Source of the DNA: Marinifilum sp965230805
Lineage (GTDB): Bacteria; Bacteroidota; Bacteroidia; Bacteroidales; Marinifilaceae
NCBI RefSeq assembly: GCF_965230805.1
Contig: NZ_OZ246019.1
Span: forward strand, 2,542,001-2,606,000
DNA length: 64,000 nucleotides
Direction: 5' to 3'
Within the stretch, counting starts at the first letter, position 1. The number at the start of each line of letters is the position of its first letter. The position numbers were made by a program, and so were the translations under genes. The notes beneath the pieces are model-generated. The model did no database searches. It worked only from the letters and a program-made list of their open reading frames with translations, and was not told the DNA's origin. Below are positions 55,042-63,787 of the stretch, piece by piece.

Positions 55042-55902
55042 TCATCTTTTAATGGCCGACATCATTCGGTCTTTTCCATTAATATCCCTACGTAATTTTA
55101 TATCCGAAAAGCCTTTTTGTTCAAGCAATTGTTTCATTTCATCACCTAAACTTTCGTTGATCTCAAAATACAGTTTGCCTCCCTGGTTCAGATGCGAAAG
55201 TGCCAGTTCTGCAATTTTGCGGTAAAAAATCAATGGATCACGATCACTAACAAAAAGTGCTGTATGTGGTTCATAGTCCAATACATTCTTCTCCATTTTT
55301 TCTTGTTCGGCTTCGGTAACATATGGCGGATTGCTTACGATGATATCCAATTTTCGCCACTCAAATTTCTCCCAATTTAAAATATCTCTCTCGTAGTACT
55401 GCACTTCAACTTCATTTCGTATTGCATTTTCTCTTGCGGTTTTAATGGCTTCGGTCGAAATATCCACGCTAATCACATTTGCTTTTACAAGATGTTTGGC
55501 CAGACAAATGGGGATGCAGCCGCTTCCAGTTCCAATATCCAACACATTCAGATTTTTTTCGTGATTCTCATTAATAATCGCATGAACCAACTCCTCTGTT
55601 TCGGGTCTGGGAATTAATGTATGTTCATTTACCTTGAATTTCAGTTCGTAAAAATCGGCTTCGCCAAGAACATATTGAATGGGTTTACTTTTTTGTAAGT
55701 CTGCAAGATAATTCCATATTTTTTCGAATTGATTTTCTGTTAAGGATTCATTTTTATTCAGTTGAATTTGAGTTCGAGAAAAATCCAAAACATTCTCAAT
55801 CAGAATATAGGCAATACTTTCACTCTCTCTTAAACTATAAATGCCTACAAGTTCCTTTTTGATATAATTTATTGTAGATTGTATGCTGTTTAATTGACAC
55901 AT
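55042..55902 (-). CDS. prmC: Release factor glutamine N5-methyltransferase
   Basis: Methylates the GGQ glutamine of release factors (see prfB). At 286 aa the N-terminal helical bundle is followed by an SAM Rossmann domain: YVLGEADFYELKF, IPRPETEELV, NVLDIGTGSGCIPICLA, VDIS, and the catalytic SNPPYV. Family-diagnostic NPPY is present. A possible -7 box (TATCTTTG, minus strand, 56164-56157) lies 250 bp upstream with no -33 box. Likely first gene of a prmC-recX unit. Confidence 0.95.
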   Translation of the reverse strand: MCQLNSIQSTINYIKKELVGIYSLRESESIAYILIENVLDFSRTQIQLNKNESLTENQFEKIWNYLADLQKSKPIQYVLGEADFYELKFKVNEHTLIPRPETEELVHAIINENHEKNLNVLDIGTGSGCIPICLAKHLVKANVISVDISTEAIKTARENAIRNEVEVQYYERDILNWEKFEWRKLDIIVSNPPYVTEAEQEKMEKNVLDYEPHTALFVSDRDPLIFYRKIAELALSHLNQGGKLYFEINESLGDEMKQLLEQKGFSDIKLRRDINGKDRMMSAIKR

Positions 55903-55984
55903 CTTTTCTGAATAATTAGATTGGGATTTTAGTTATTAGTTGAAAGATTATAAACAAAGTAATCTCTCTTCGCATATCTAACAC

Positions 55985-56100
55985 CAGCTTTATTATAAAA
56001 TGAGTCGTAAATTATTTTGAGAATTTGGAGTTTAGTCAAGGAAAAAAATAGTTGCACAGCCATAGCTAAGGCGATAATTCTTAACGAAGAATAAACTCAA
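55985..56100 (-). repeat. Dispersed ~100-bp element, copy Y
   Basis: Read on the minus strand: CTTCGTTAAG, ATTATCGCC, TTAGCTATGGCTGTGC, then a T-run, CCTTGACTAAACTCC and AAAATAATTTACGACTC. The blocks follow the same order as copy X at 16955-17065. It lies between prmC and cls. Confidence 0.6.
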
Positions 56101-56189
56101 AAGAACGAGACTCCTTTCATACTAATACTGGTATCATCTCTCAAGCTTGTTATTGCACAAAGATACTAATCTTCTGTTCTCGTAGTTTT

Positions 56190-57662
56190 ATGTTACTATC
56201 AATTAATTGGTCGGATTTTTGGGTACAGCTTTTTGTAGTACTGGGTATATTGTATTCACTTAGCATTATTGCTACCATAATCATCGTTTTACTTGAGAAT
56301 AGGAGCCCTTTAAAAACCATATCCTGGATATTGGTCTTGATATTTCTCCCGATTTTTGGTTTCGTAGTTTACCTGGTTTTTGGTCAAAGTTTCCGCAAAC
56401 AAAAAATGTTTAGCAGAAAAGGCTTGGGAGATTTAAAATGGCTACAGGTGATGAGTCAGGATCAAAAGCTGCAATTGGAAAAAAGTCGTTTTTTAAAGGA
56501 TGAACGTATCCATGAAAAGAAAAACATCATGACTTTGCTTTTGAATAACTCAAAAGCTTTGTTGAGTGCTTACAACAAGGTAAATGTTTTAAATAATGGA
56601 CAAGAAACGTTCACAGCAATATTTAGTGAACTCCGCAAAGCTCAAGATCATATTCATCTTGAATATTATATCATCGAAGAAGGCGAATTGGCATCTCAAT
56701 TATTGGATATCCTGGTTGAAAAAGCCAGGAGTGGAGTAGAAGTGCGAGTGATTTACGATGATGTTGGAAGTTGGAAGTTGAGTAAAAACTATGTGGAAAC
56801 TTTAAAAGAAGCGGGTGTTAAAGTACAAGCTTTTTTACCGGTTCGGTTTCCAATACTAACCAGTAGGGTAAACTATCGAAATCACCGAAAAATTATTGTG
56901 ATTGATGGACTCACTGCTTTTGTTGGCGGATTAAACTTAGCCGATAGATACCTGCATGGAATTCCTGAAATAGGCATTTGGCGCGATACGCATCTGCAAG
57001 TAAAAGGCGAAGCAGCATCCAGTTTGCAAATCGTATTTTTATTCGATTGGTATTTTGTTCGCCAAGAGGTGTTGTTTAACGAAAAATACTTTCCAAATAT
57101 AAGGGCTAAAGAGAAATGCTTGTTACAAATTACAGCTTCAGGAGCCGATTCCGATTGGGCAAGTATCATGCAAGCTTATTTTTCGGCCATTACTTCGGCA
57201 AAACGCAACGTGTATATTTCATCACCTTACTTTATGCCCAACGGTAGCATTTTAATGGCCTTAAAAACATCGGCCATGAGTGGTGTGGATGTGCGGATTT
57301 TAATTCCGAATCAATCAGATTCTGTAATGACATATTGGGGAACCTTATCTTACATTGAAGAATTGTTGGAAGCAGGTGTTAGAATCTACTTTTACAAGGC
57401 TGGTTTTAATCACAGTAAAATTATGACTGTTGATGGAATTGTATCGACAGTGGGAACCGCCAATATGGATGTTCGCAGTTTTGAACAAAATTTTGAAGTG
57501 AATGCTTTGATATACGACGAGAGAATTACCTTGGACCTAAGAGAGAGATTCCTTCAGGATTTAACACAAAGTGATGAAGTGATATTGGAACAATGGATTC
57601 ATCGATCGAAAAAGCAAAAAATAAAAGAGTCGGTTGCTCGATTGTTTACTCCTCTTTTGTAG
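56190..57662 (+). CDS. cls: Cardiolipin synthase
   Basis: Makes cardiolipin from two phosphatidylglycerols in the inner membrane. At 490 aa it has two N-terminal TM helices (~13-35 and ~38-65), then two phospholipase-D HKD motifs: HRKIIVIDGLTAFVGGLN and HSKIMTVDGIVSTVGTANMD. Between them the family elements ISSPYFMP and HLEYYIIEEG. Both catalytic centres are intact. The start at 56190 is followed at once by the first TM segment. It ends with a 17-bp overlap with the convergent gene. Confidence 0.94.
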   Translation: MLLSINWSDFWVQLFVVLGILYSLSIIATIIIVLLENRSPLKTISWILVLIFLPIFGFVVYLVFGQSFRKQKMFSRKGLGDLKWLQVMSQDQKLQLEKSRFLKDERIHEKKNIMTLLLNNSKALLSAYNKVNVLNNGQETFTAIFSELRKAQDHIHLEYYIIEEGELASQLLDILVEKARSGVEVRVIYDDVGSWKLSKNYVETLKEAGVKVQAFLPVRFPILTSRVNYRNHRKIIVIDGLTAFVGGLNLADRYLHGIPEIGIWRDTHLQVKGEAASSLQIVFLFDWYFVRQEVLFNEKYFPNIRAKEKCLLQITASGADSDWASIMQAYFSAITSAKRNVYISSPYFMPNGSILMALKTSAMSGVDVRILIPNQSDSVMTYWGTLSYIEELLEAGVRIYFYKAGFNHSKIMTVDGIVSTVGTANMDVRSFEQNFEVNALIYDERITLDLRERFLQDLTQSDEVILEQWIHRSKKQKIKESVARLFTPLL

Positions 57663-58467
57663 CGTATTTCTCAAACAGCTCAAAAATCTGTTTTATGATG
57701 TCATAGTCGGTAGAGTTCTCGCTAAGTTCTATATTGGCACTGCAATACGGCATAAAAGCTTCTAATTCGTCACCTTTTAAACCTGTTACTTCCGAAACAA
57801 TTTCGGCATTGTACTTCGCATCTGTTTTTTTGTTTTTGATCTCTGCTCTAATCAATTTACTGAGCTTTTTCTTAGCTTTTTCCTTTTTGCTGAGCTTATT
57901 GTGAAGAAAATCCGTGGGTCTGAAAATTGCATCCCAAACGTCTAATTTTCGATCTATTTTAGGGCGGTATTGCGCAGGAACAGGGTTTGGCGCTTTCGTA
58001 TTGTAGGGAGCAAGTTCTTTTAAAATGTCTTTGTTAATGGGATTCTTTTCCTCCACTTTTGTTTGTATAAACTGATTTTTAAATTCTTCCCATGTACCAA
58101 ATGCATAAACATCCACTTCTTTTAATAAGTAGGAGATGTCTTGCAGTTCGATTCTAAAAAATGGTGGGAAATCAGGGTTAAGGATTACAGGTACTACCCA
58201 CTGTTTCATTTCATAACCCAAAGCGCTAATGATAAGTGTGTCTTTTTGTTGAATTTGCAAATGAAAAACACCCTTGTTATCGCAAATATTTCCTTTTCTT
58301 GATCTTTTAATGGTAATCACAGCATTTGAAATGCCTTTACCAGTATTCGATGAGTACACCAAGCCCGAAATGCTAATAACAGAATCTTGTAAAAAAGATT
58401 GAGCATTGCAGAACAAAGATTGCATACTGAATACAACAATAATAATGATTCCGAAAAAGATTTTCAT
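57646..58467 (-). CDS. CarboxypepD_reg-domain secreted protein, paralogue 1
   Basis: 273 aa from ATG at 58467 (MKIFFGIIIIVV signal); the frame to 58530 would overlap the preceding gene. After the signal comes a prealbumin-like CarboxypepD_reg domain: SISGLVYSSNTGKGISNAVITIKR, LIISALGYEMKQWVVPV. Then the block VDVYAFGTWEEFKNQFIQTKV, which recurs in the next two genes, and a basic helical C-terminus (NAEIVSEVTGLKGDELEAFM). Function unknown; periplasmic or outer-membrane associated by signal. Confidence 0.75.
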   Translation of the reverse strand: MKIFFGIIIIVVFSMQSLFCNAQSFLQDSVISISGLVYSSNTGKGISNAVITIKRSRKGNICDNKGVFHLQIQQKDTLIISALGYEMKQWVVPVILNPDFPPFFRIELQDISYLLKEVDVYAFGTWEEFKNQFIQTKVEEKNPINKDILKELAPYNTKAPNPVPAQYRPKIDRKLDVWDAIFRPTDFLHNKLSKKEKAKKKLSKLIRAEIKNKKTDAKYNAEIVSEVTGLKGDELEAFMPYCSANIELSENSTDYDIIKQIFELFEKYATKEE

Positions 58468-58477
58468 GCTCACCAAT

Positions 58478-59329
58478 TTAAGGACGCAGGTGGTTGGGGA
58501 TTTTATGATTGGCATCAAGATCCAATACATTCGAATTTGCCTTTTCAGGATCGAGCTTGTACTCTTCGTAAAGTTTTAAAATTCGTTTTTGAATTTCTAT
58601 CTCACTGTCGTGATAGATAAAATTGCCTTTTCTACTAATATAGTTATATACTATTTCTAAAGTTTTACCGGTTTCATTCGTTAGTTCGCTTACAATTTTT
58701 CGGTTAAACTTTTCGTACAACCTTTGCTGATGCAAAGAATTGATTTTATCAGAGTAAACAGGCTTGTCTTTTCTCCTGGTTTTAAATAGGCCACTCCCAA
58801 TGCTCAATAAACCCTGAACCACATTTGGCGGAGTACGTTCAAGCTCTTTCAGCTTTACCTTTTGTAATTGCGATTTGTTCAGCCTATAGGCTTCGCCCAT
58901 ATTCTTTTTAGCAGGTGTTTTTGCTTTTACAAAATCGTTTTTAAAATCCTCCCAAGTACCCAAAGCATAAACATTCACTTCTTTTAATAAAACTGCATGG
59001 TTTTTTAAATAGATCTGAAAAAAAGGAGGGAAATTTGGATCGATAATAAATGGAACAGGCCATTCTTTTATCTCATAACCCATCGAACTAATAACTAAGG
59101 TATCATTTGCCTGAATTTGCAAATGAAAAACACCGGAGCTGTCGCTTATTACACCTCTTCGTGTTCGTTTGATGGTAACAATAGCATTTTCAATTCCATT
59201 TTTATTCTTTTCCGACAAAATTAAGCCCGAAATGCTAATGGTTGATTCTAGCATACTGCTTTGAGCAAAACAATTGCTTGATAATAGAATGAATGGTAAT
59301 AGTAAAAGAAGTATATATCTTGTATTCAT
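58478..59329 (-). CDS. CarboxypepD_reg-domain secreted protein, paralogue 2
   Basis: 283 aa with a signal peptide (SNCFAQ). Same layout as its neighbours: SGLILSEKNKNGIENAIVTIKR, VISSMGYEIKEWPVPF, VNVYALGTWEDFKNDFVKAK. The C-terminal half has QRLYEKFNRKIVSELTNETGKTLEIV, a block shared most clearly with paralogue 3. It lies 11 bp from paralogue 1, so cotranscription is likely. Confidence 0.75.
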   Translation of the reverse strand: MNTRYILLLLLPFILLSSNCFAQSSMLESTISISGLILSEKNKNGIENAIVTIKRTRRGVISDSSGVFHLQIQANDTLVISSMGYEIKEWPVPFIIDPNFPPFFQIYLKNHAVLLKEVNVYALGTWEDFKNDFVKAKTPAKKNMGEAYRLNKSQLQKVKLKELERTPPNVVQGLLSIGSGLFKTRRKDKPVYSDKINSLHQQRLYEKFNRKIVSELTNETGKTLEIVYNYISRKGNFIYHDSEIEIQKRILKLYEEYKLDPEKANSNVLDLDANHKIPNHLRP

Positions 59330-59349
59330 GTAAATGGATTATAAAAAAC

Positions 59350-60165
59350 TTAAGGTCTAAGGTGATTCTGGATTTTTCCTAACGAATCGGTAAAGGTAAG
59401 GTCGAGATCCCAATCTGTTTTTTCTTGCAAAAACTCTTTGTGCAATTGTTTTATTCTTAGAAAGATATACATATCACTACTTTGGTACGAAAACGAAGTT
59501 CTTGAATTGATGTATTTCATTAGATGGTCTAGCCGGTTTCCATGTTCATTTGTAATTTCGCTTACCATATTGCGATTGAACTTTTGAGCCAAAAGCAACG
59601 AATGAACCTCTTCTAACCTGCCAGGAACTTTCATCCCTTTAAATTTCTTTTTAAAATTCCCAAAACCGATACTTACACCTGCTCCTTGTCTTCTAGTGGC
59701 TCTGCCTGTATATTCGTCCATTGTGAAATCGCCAAAACTAATACCTAAAGCATCAGGATCTGCCGGTACTTTTGCTTTTAAAAACTGCTGTTTAAAATCG
59801 TTCCAACTACCACAAGAGTATACCCACACTTCACTTAGCATGTAACTTTCCTTCTCCATCACAATTTCTGTGAATATCTCATTTTCTAGATCCGGAGTTT
59901 GAATATCTACAATTTGAGGTTTAAATCCCATGGCCGTAACTTTAAGCGTTTGGTTGGGATTGACTCTGATTCTAAAAAATCCTAAGCTATCGCAGATAAT
60001 TCCCCAATAAGTATCTTCCAAATGCACATTAGCAAAAGAAACTCCCTCTTTTGTTTCGTTGTTAATTACCTTACCCGATACAATAAAACTTAGGTCTTGT
60101 TTGTTCTGTGAAAAAGAGCTGCTAAAAGCAAGCAGTAATAATATGGAGCTAATATAGGTTTTCAA
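59350..60165 (-). CDS. CarboxypepD_reg-domain secreted protein, paralogue 3
   Basis: 271 aa, signal peptide. FIVSGKVINNETKEGVSFANVHLE is a typical CarboxypepD_reg start, followed by VTAMGFKPQIVDI and VWVYSCGSWNDFKQQFLKAKV. The C-terminus has LAQKFNRNMVSEITNEHGNRLDHLMKYINS. First gene of the trio and the most diverged in its N-terminal half. About 190 bp upstream separate it from ung. Confidence 0.75.
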   Translation of the reverse strand: MKTYISSILLLLAFSSSFSQNKQDLSFIVSGKVINNETKEGVSFANVHLEDTYWGIICDSLGFFRIRVNPNQTLKVTAMGFKPQIVDIQTPDLENEIFTEIVMEKESYMLSEVWVYSCGSWNDFKQQFLKAKVPADPDALGISFGDFTMDEYTGRATRRQGAGVSIGFGNFKKKFKGMKVPGRLEEVHSLLLAQKFNRNMVSEITNEHGNRLDHLMKYINSRTSFSYQSSDMYIFLRIKQLHKEFLQEKTDWDLDLTFTDSLGKIQNHLRP

Positions 60166-60352
60166 TATGCTACAATTTTAAAAAAGAGCCTTACATCTTA
60201 TCTGAATTTTCTTGCAAGCATTAAATATAATTCACTTATTGATCCTAATTCAAAATTATTACACTTTTTAACACACTTTAACTGAAATTAAGCAGATATT
60301 GTACAATATCGGAGAAAAGCTTAAAAATGTTACAGGTTTAATAATAATGGGA

Positions 60353-61099
60353 TTACCGATATCCTAGCCAATTTACTTTGTTTTTGGTTTCGCTAAACGG
60401 ATTTACTTTTCCAAACAAAATGTCATTGTCTCGTTGATAGCACATCATTGGGTGTGAGGTTTCAATTTTATTTTCGATAGGGATATCAGTAACGATATTT
60501 TGGGCATTATTCCCCCAAAGAAACCAAACGGCCTTTTTATTTTTATCAGCAATGTAGGCAAGAAGTTTTTGAGTGAATTCTGCCCAGATTTTGGCATGAG
60601 AATTCGGATTGCCAATTTCGCAGGTAAATGCTGTATTTAAAAGAAGAACATTTTCTTTCTCCCACCAATATCGGAACAGTTGGTTGGGCGGAAGCAGCTT
60701 AAATTCCCCATCCATTGGCAAACGATCGCCCTCGTTTAGCTGCTTTAATATTTCAGAGTACTTCAACTCTTCCGAATTGTAGGCTTTGTAAATGCTTCTT
60801 AAGATATTTTTCAACGAAACATTCCTAAATTTATCGAACCACGAATTCAGTCCGTTTACTTCAAATGCACGGCCTGTGGCAACTCCCTCTTGAGGATAAG
60901 GATCTTGTCCAAGAATTACAACAGGAATTGCATGTAAATTCATCTCTAAAAATCGAAGTACCCATTCTTTTTTTGGTGTGGCGCTTTTCAGGTCAATGGA
61001 TGATTCAATGTGCTTGATTAAATCGATAAGTTCATCATTTAGAAAGGAATTCCACGATTCGTGAATGCTTAAACTTGACAGAAAGATAGAGTTTTGCAT
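60353..61099 (-). CDS. ung: Uracil-DNA glycosylase
   Basis: Removes uracil from DNA. The frame extends to 61204 but the first 35 codons are unlike any UNG; ATG at 61099 (MQNSIFLSSLSIHESWNSFL) gives 248 aa with the fold starting correctly. Motif VILGQDPYPQEGVATG has the catalytic Asp; the usual His after Tyr is Pro. LLLNTAFTCE is the second strand, and the C-terminal loop SHPMMCYQRDN holds the conserved His. The Pro and the missing SPLSAHRG consensus make this a divergent member. Confidence 0.88.
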   Translation of the reverse strand: MQNSIFLSSLSIHESWNSFLNDELIDLIKHIESSIDLKSATPKKEWVLRFLEMNLHAIPVVILGQDPYPQEGVATGRAFEVNGLNSWFDKFRNVSLKNILRSIYKAYNSEELKYSEILKQLNEGDRLPMDGEFKLLPPNQLFRYWWEKENVLLLNTAFTCEIGNPNSHAKIWAEFTQKLLAYIADKNKKAVWFLWGNNAQNIVTDIPIENKIETSHPMMCYQRDNDILFGKVNPFSETKNKVNWLGYR

Positions 61100-61275
61100 G
61101 TTCAGATAATTTGTTTGCCCAAAAGTAAAAAATGGAACGGAAAATTGCCAATTGCACGAAAGAAACTCATTCACACCATAAGTATAGACGCTACACTTTT
61201 TCACTTTTCACTTTCCCACTCATCTACTTTTAATTAGTTTTGTGAGGATTAACCAAAATTTTAGAAATAAAAAGT

Positions 61276-62094
61276 ATGTACGAAGATTTGAAACAAAGCA
61301 TCGAAGCTGCTTGGGAGGATCGCTCACTCTTGGCTACTCCTGAGGTTCAAAAAAAAATAGAGCAAGTTATTGAGCTTTTGGATAAAGGAAGCTTGCGAAC
61401 TGCCGAGCCAATAGAAGGTGGATGGCAGGTGAACGAATGGGTAAAAAAAGCGGTTATCTTATATTTTCCGATTCGTAAGATGGAAACCATAGAGCTTGGA
61501 CCATTCGAATTTCACGATAAAATGGCATTGAAAACCAAGTATGCCGATTTGGGAGTTCGTGTTGTTCCTCATGCAGTATCGCGTTACGGCGCTTTCTTGG
61601 CAAAAGATGTGGTTATGATGCCATCATACGTAAACATTGGAGCCTATGTTGATGAGGGAACCATGGTTGATACTTGGGCAACAGTAGGTTCTTGTGCTCA
61701 AATCGGCAAGCATGTTCATTTGAGTGGTGGTGTTGGTATTGGGGGAGTATTGGAACCAATTCAGGCTGCTCCGGTAATTGTGGAAGACAACTGTTTTATC
61801 GGATCTCGTTGTATCGTTGTAGAAGGCGTACATCTCGAAAAAGAGGTTGTGTTGGGTGCCAATGTTGTGCTAACCAAATCAACTAAAATTATCGATGTTA
61901 CAGGAGAGGAGCCAATTGAATATTCAGGATTTGTTCCAGCACGTTCGGTTGTGATTCCGGGAACCAGAACCAAAAAATTTCCGGCAGGCGAGTATCAAGT
62001 TCCTTGTGCATTGATTATTGGTAAACGCAAGCCATCAACCGATCTGAAAACATCATTAAACGACGCATTGCGCGAATACAACGTAGCGGTGTAA
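61276..62094 (+). CDS. dapD: Tetrahydrodipicolinate N-succinyltransferase
   Basis: Succinylates tetrahydrodipicolinate in lysine and diaminopimelate synthesis. At 272 aa: helical N-terminus (GWQVNEWVKKAVILYFPIRKME), then the left-handed beta-helix of hexapeptide repeats (VNIGAYVDEGTMVDTWATVGSCAQIGKHVHLSGGVGIGGVLEP, EDNCFIGSRCIVVEGV). Typical PAGEYQVPCALIIGKR end. The DAP it feeds is also used by mpl's substrate. The ATG at 61276 is preceded by an A-rich leader. Confidence 0.96.
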   Translation: MYEDLKQSIEAAWEDRSLLATPEVQKKIEQVIELLDKGSLRTAEPIEGGWQVNEWVKKAVILYFPIRKMETIELGPFEFHDKMALKTKYADLGVRVVPHAVSRYGAFLAKDVVMMPSYVNIGAYVDEGTMVDTWATVGSCAQIGKHVHLSGGVGIGGVLEPIQAAPVIVEDNCFIGSRCIVVEGVHLEKEVVLGANVVLTKSTKIIDVTGEEPIEYSGFVPARSVVIPGTRTKKFPAGEYQVPCALIIGKRKPSTDLKTSLNDALREYNVAV

Positions 62095-62115
62095 ATTGTA
62101 ATGCTTATAAGTTGA

Positions 62116-62140
62116 AAGTACTTATGAGTCATAAGTACTT
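62116..62140. repeat. AAGTACTT palindrome upstream of the Sua5-like gene
   Basis: AAGTACTTATGA and TCATAAGTACTT are perfect inverted arms around one base. Another AAGTACTT lies at 62160-62167. Position 40 bp before the ATG at 62181 is where a regulator could bind; no T-tract follows. Confidence 0.4.
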
Positions 62141-62180
62141 AAAGTTGTTAGATCACTTTAAGTACTTTAAATACTAAAAC

Positions 62181-62744
62181 ATGAACAAGGACATCAACAA
62201 AGCATTGGAGGTTTTAAAATCGGGAGGTGTAATTCTATATCCTACCGATACCATTTGGGGAATTGGCTGCGATGCTACCAATGCAGATGCTGTGAAAAGG
62301 GTGTATGCAATAAAGCAGCGAGAAGATTGCAAAGCCATGTTGGTTTTAATGGAGAATCCGAATAGACTGAACTCCTATGTTGAAGAAGTTCCTGAAATTG
62401 CCTGGGATTTGATTGATGCCAATGATAAACCAATGACACTCATTTATCCGGGAGCTAAGAATCTTGCGCCAAACCTGGTCAATTCCGATGGAACGATTGG
62501 TATCCGTATTACCGAGGAAGAGTTTAGCTCAAAGCTGATTCAACGATTCAAAAAGCCCATTGTTTCTACATCGGCAAATATTAGTGGCGATCCTTCGCCG
62601 GCAAATTTTACCGAAATCAATGAGAAATTAAAAAACTTGGTTAATTACGTAGTAGAGTATCGACAAGACGATATCGAAAAAGCAAATGCCTCAAGTATCA
62701 TAAAAATAGGCTTAGGAGGGGAAATCCAAATCTTACGAAAGTAG
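62181..62744 (+). CDS. L-threonylcarbamoyladenylate synthase-like protein (Sua5/YciO/YrdC)
   Basis: 187 aa. Makes the activated precursor for t6A at tRNA position 37. Motifs: GGVILYPTDTIWGIGCDATNADAVKRVYAIKQR (nucleotide and threonine binding), and KPIVSTSANISGDPSP. The YrdC domain alone is present, without the Sua5 C-terminal extension, so it is a TsaC-like or YciO-like form; the two cannot be separated safely from this reading. TsaD partners are not in the window. Confidence 0.88.
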   Translation: MNKDINKALEVLKSGGVILYPTDTIWGIGCDATNADAVKRVYAIKQREDCKAMLVLMENPNRLNSYVEEVPEIAWDLIDANDKPMTLIYPGAKNLAPNLVNSDGTIGIRITEEEFSSKLIQRFKKPIVSTSANISGDPSPANFTEINEKLKNLVNYVVEYRQDDIEKANASSIIKIGLGGEIQILRK

Positions 62745-62765
62745 AATAAGTGCAAATAAAAAATA

Positions 62766-62808
62766 CAAAGACGCAAAGGAGGTTTTACACCTTTGCGTCT
62801 TTGCCTTA
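62766..62808 (+). terminator. Terminator-like hairpin of the Sua5-like gene
   Basis: AAAGACGCAAAGG pairs with CCTTTGCGTCTTT around ~10 nt, with T-poor 3' sequence. The CTTTGCGTCTTTG sequence is the same type as in the repeats around the GxxExxY gene, so it may be a repeat that also terminates. Confidence 0.55.
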
Positions 62809-62891
62809 AAAAGCGACAGCCTTTACCAAGTATCCTCATATAAAAGCTGAATACCGGGATTAAATATCAGGTAACGATCACTTTTTCCTTG

Positions 62892-63563
62892 TTACACGTG
62901 TTTTAAAATATCCTCCAAATTTTCGAATTTGATTTTGTAGTCGTTCATCGATCGGCGAATTACTTCGTGTGCCTCATCTACTCCATAAATGTGAGTAATT
63001 TCAGCTTGAGAATCCAATCCTGGCATATCCTTGTAAGTTAAGAAGTAGTGTTTTAAACGATCAACAATTACATCCGGCAAGCACTGTATATTGGTAAACT
63101 CACCGTATGTAGCATCGTTAATCAACACTGCAATAATCTTATCGTCGGCCTCGTTTCCATCAATCATACGAAATCCTCCAACAGGACGAACCTCGGCAAT
63201 AATATCACCATGCGAGATCGATTTCTCGGTAAGGATACAAATATCCAACGGATCGGAGTCACCTTGAATGCCAGGCTTACCTGATTTGTCGCTTGAGAAT
63301 TCACCCACCGAACTGCCACAATAGGTCTGTGGCAAGAAACCGTATAATGCCGGAATTACATTCGAGTACTTTTGCGGACGATCAATTTTAAGATATCCGC
63401 TTACCTTATCCACCTCGTACTTAACTGTATCTGTTGGAACCATCTCGATAAATGCCATTACCGATTCCGGGGCATTATCACCAATATCCAATCCATGCCA
63501 TGGATGTGATTTGTATCGCAAGCCCATTAGTCTTGCAATCGGATCGTTTAGTTTGTTTCCCAT
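62892..63563 (-). CDS. ppa: Inorganic pyrophosphatase, family I
   Basis: Hydrolyses pyrophosphate to two phosphates. At 223 aa: AFIEMVPTDTVKYEVDKVSGYLKIDRP, YGFLPQTYCG, the metal signature GDSDPLDICILTE (three Asp), and ADDKIIAVLINDA. The family usually has about 175-220 residues. A -7 box TACATTTG (minus strand 63631-63624) lies 60 bp upstream without a -33 box. Confidence 0.94.
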   Translation of the reverse strand: MGNKLNDPIARLMGLRYKSHPWHGLDIGDNAPESVMAFIEMVPTDTVKYEVDKVSGYLKIDRPQKYSNVIPALYGFLPQTYCGSSVGEFSSDKSGKPGIQGDSDPLDICILTEKSISHGDIIAEVRPVGGFRMIDGNEADDKIIAVLINDATYGEFTNIQCLPDVIVDRLKHYFLTYKDMPGLDSQAEITHIYGVDEAHEVIRRSMNDYKIKFENLEDILKHV

Positions 63564-63623
63564 AGTAAGTGTTTCTTTACAAGTATCATTTTAACAAAAT
63601 GAACTTAATTCATTTGATATTAA

Positions 63624-63631
63624 CAAATGTA
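63624..63631 (-). promoter_or_regulatory. Candidate -7 box of ppa
   Basis: TACATTTG on the minus strand; no TTG lies 19-21 nt upstream, so it is only half a promoter. Confidence 0.35.
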
Positions 63632-63699
63632 GCAAAACAATATAAATATCTAGCCCGATATTTTTTTCTTTTGCACGATATTATAGCAGTTTTATTAGG

Positions 63700-63787
63700 A
63701 AACAAGCAGGATTAAAATAATTATTAAACACACTCACTAATGATTATTTGGATCTTGCGGCTTCCGTCTGGAAAAGGGAAGAAAATA
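63700..63787 (+). repeat. Dispersed ~85-bp hairpin element, copy C
   Basis: AAACAAGCAGGATTAAAATAA, TTATTAAACACAC, TAATGATTATTTGGATC, TTGCGGCTTCCGTCTGG, AAAAGGGAAGAAAATAA. It is the best-matched full copy after A. It lies upstream of ppa, not after a gene as copies A and B do. Confidence 0.85.

Noticed and set aside
62810..62891. Protein-like stretch between the Sua5-like gene and ppa (YLIFNPGIQLLYED on the minus strand)
   Set aside because: It directly follows the ppa stop and is under 30 codons; no start or family evidence, so it is left as intergenic.
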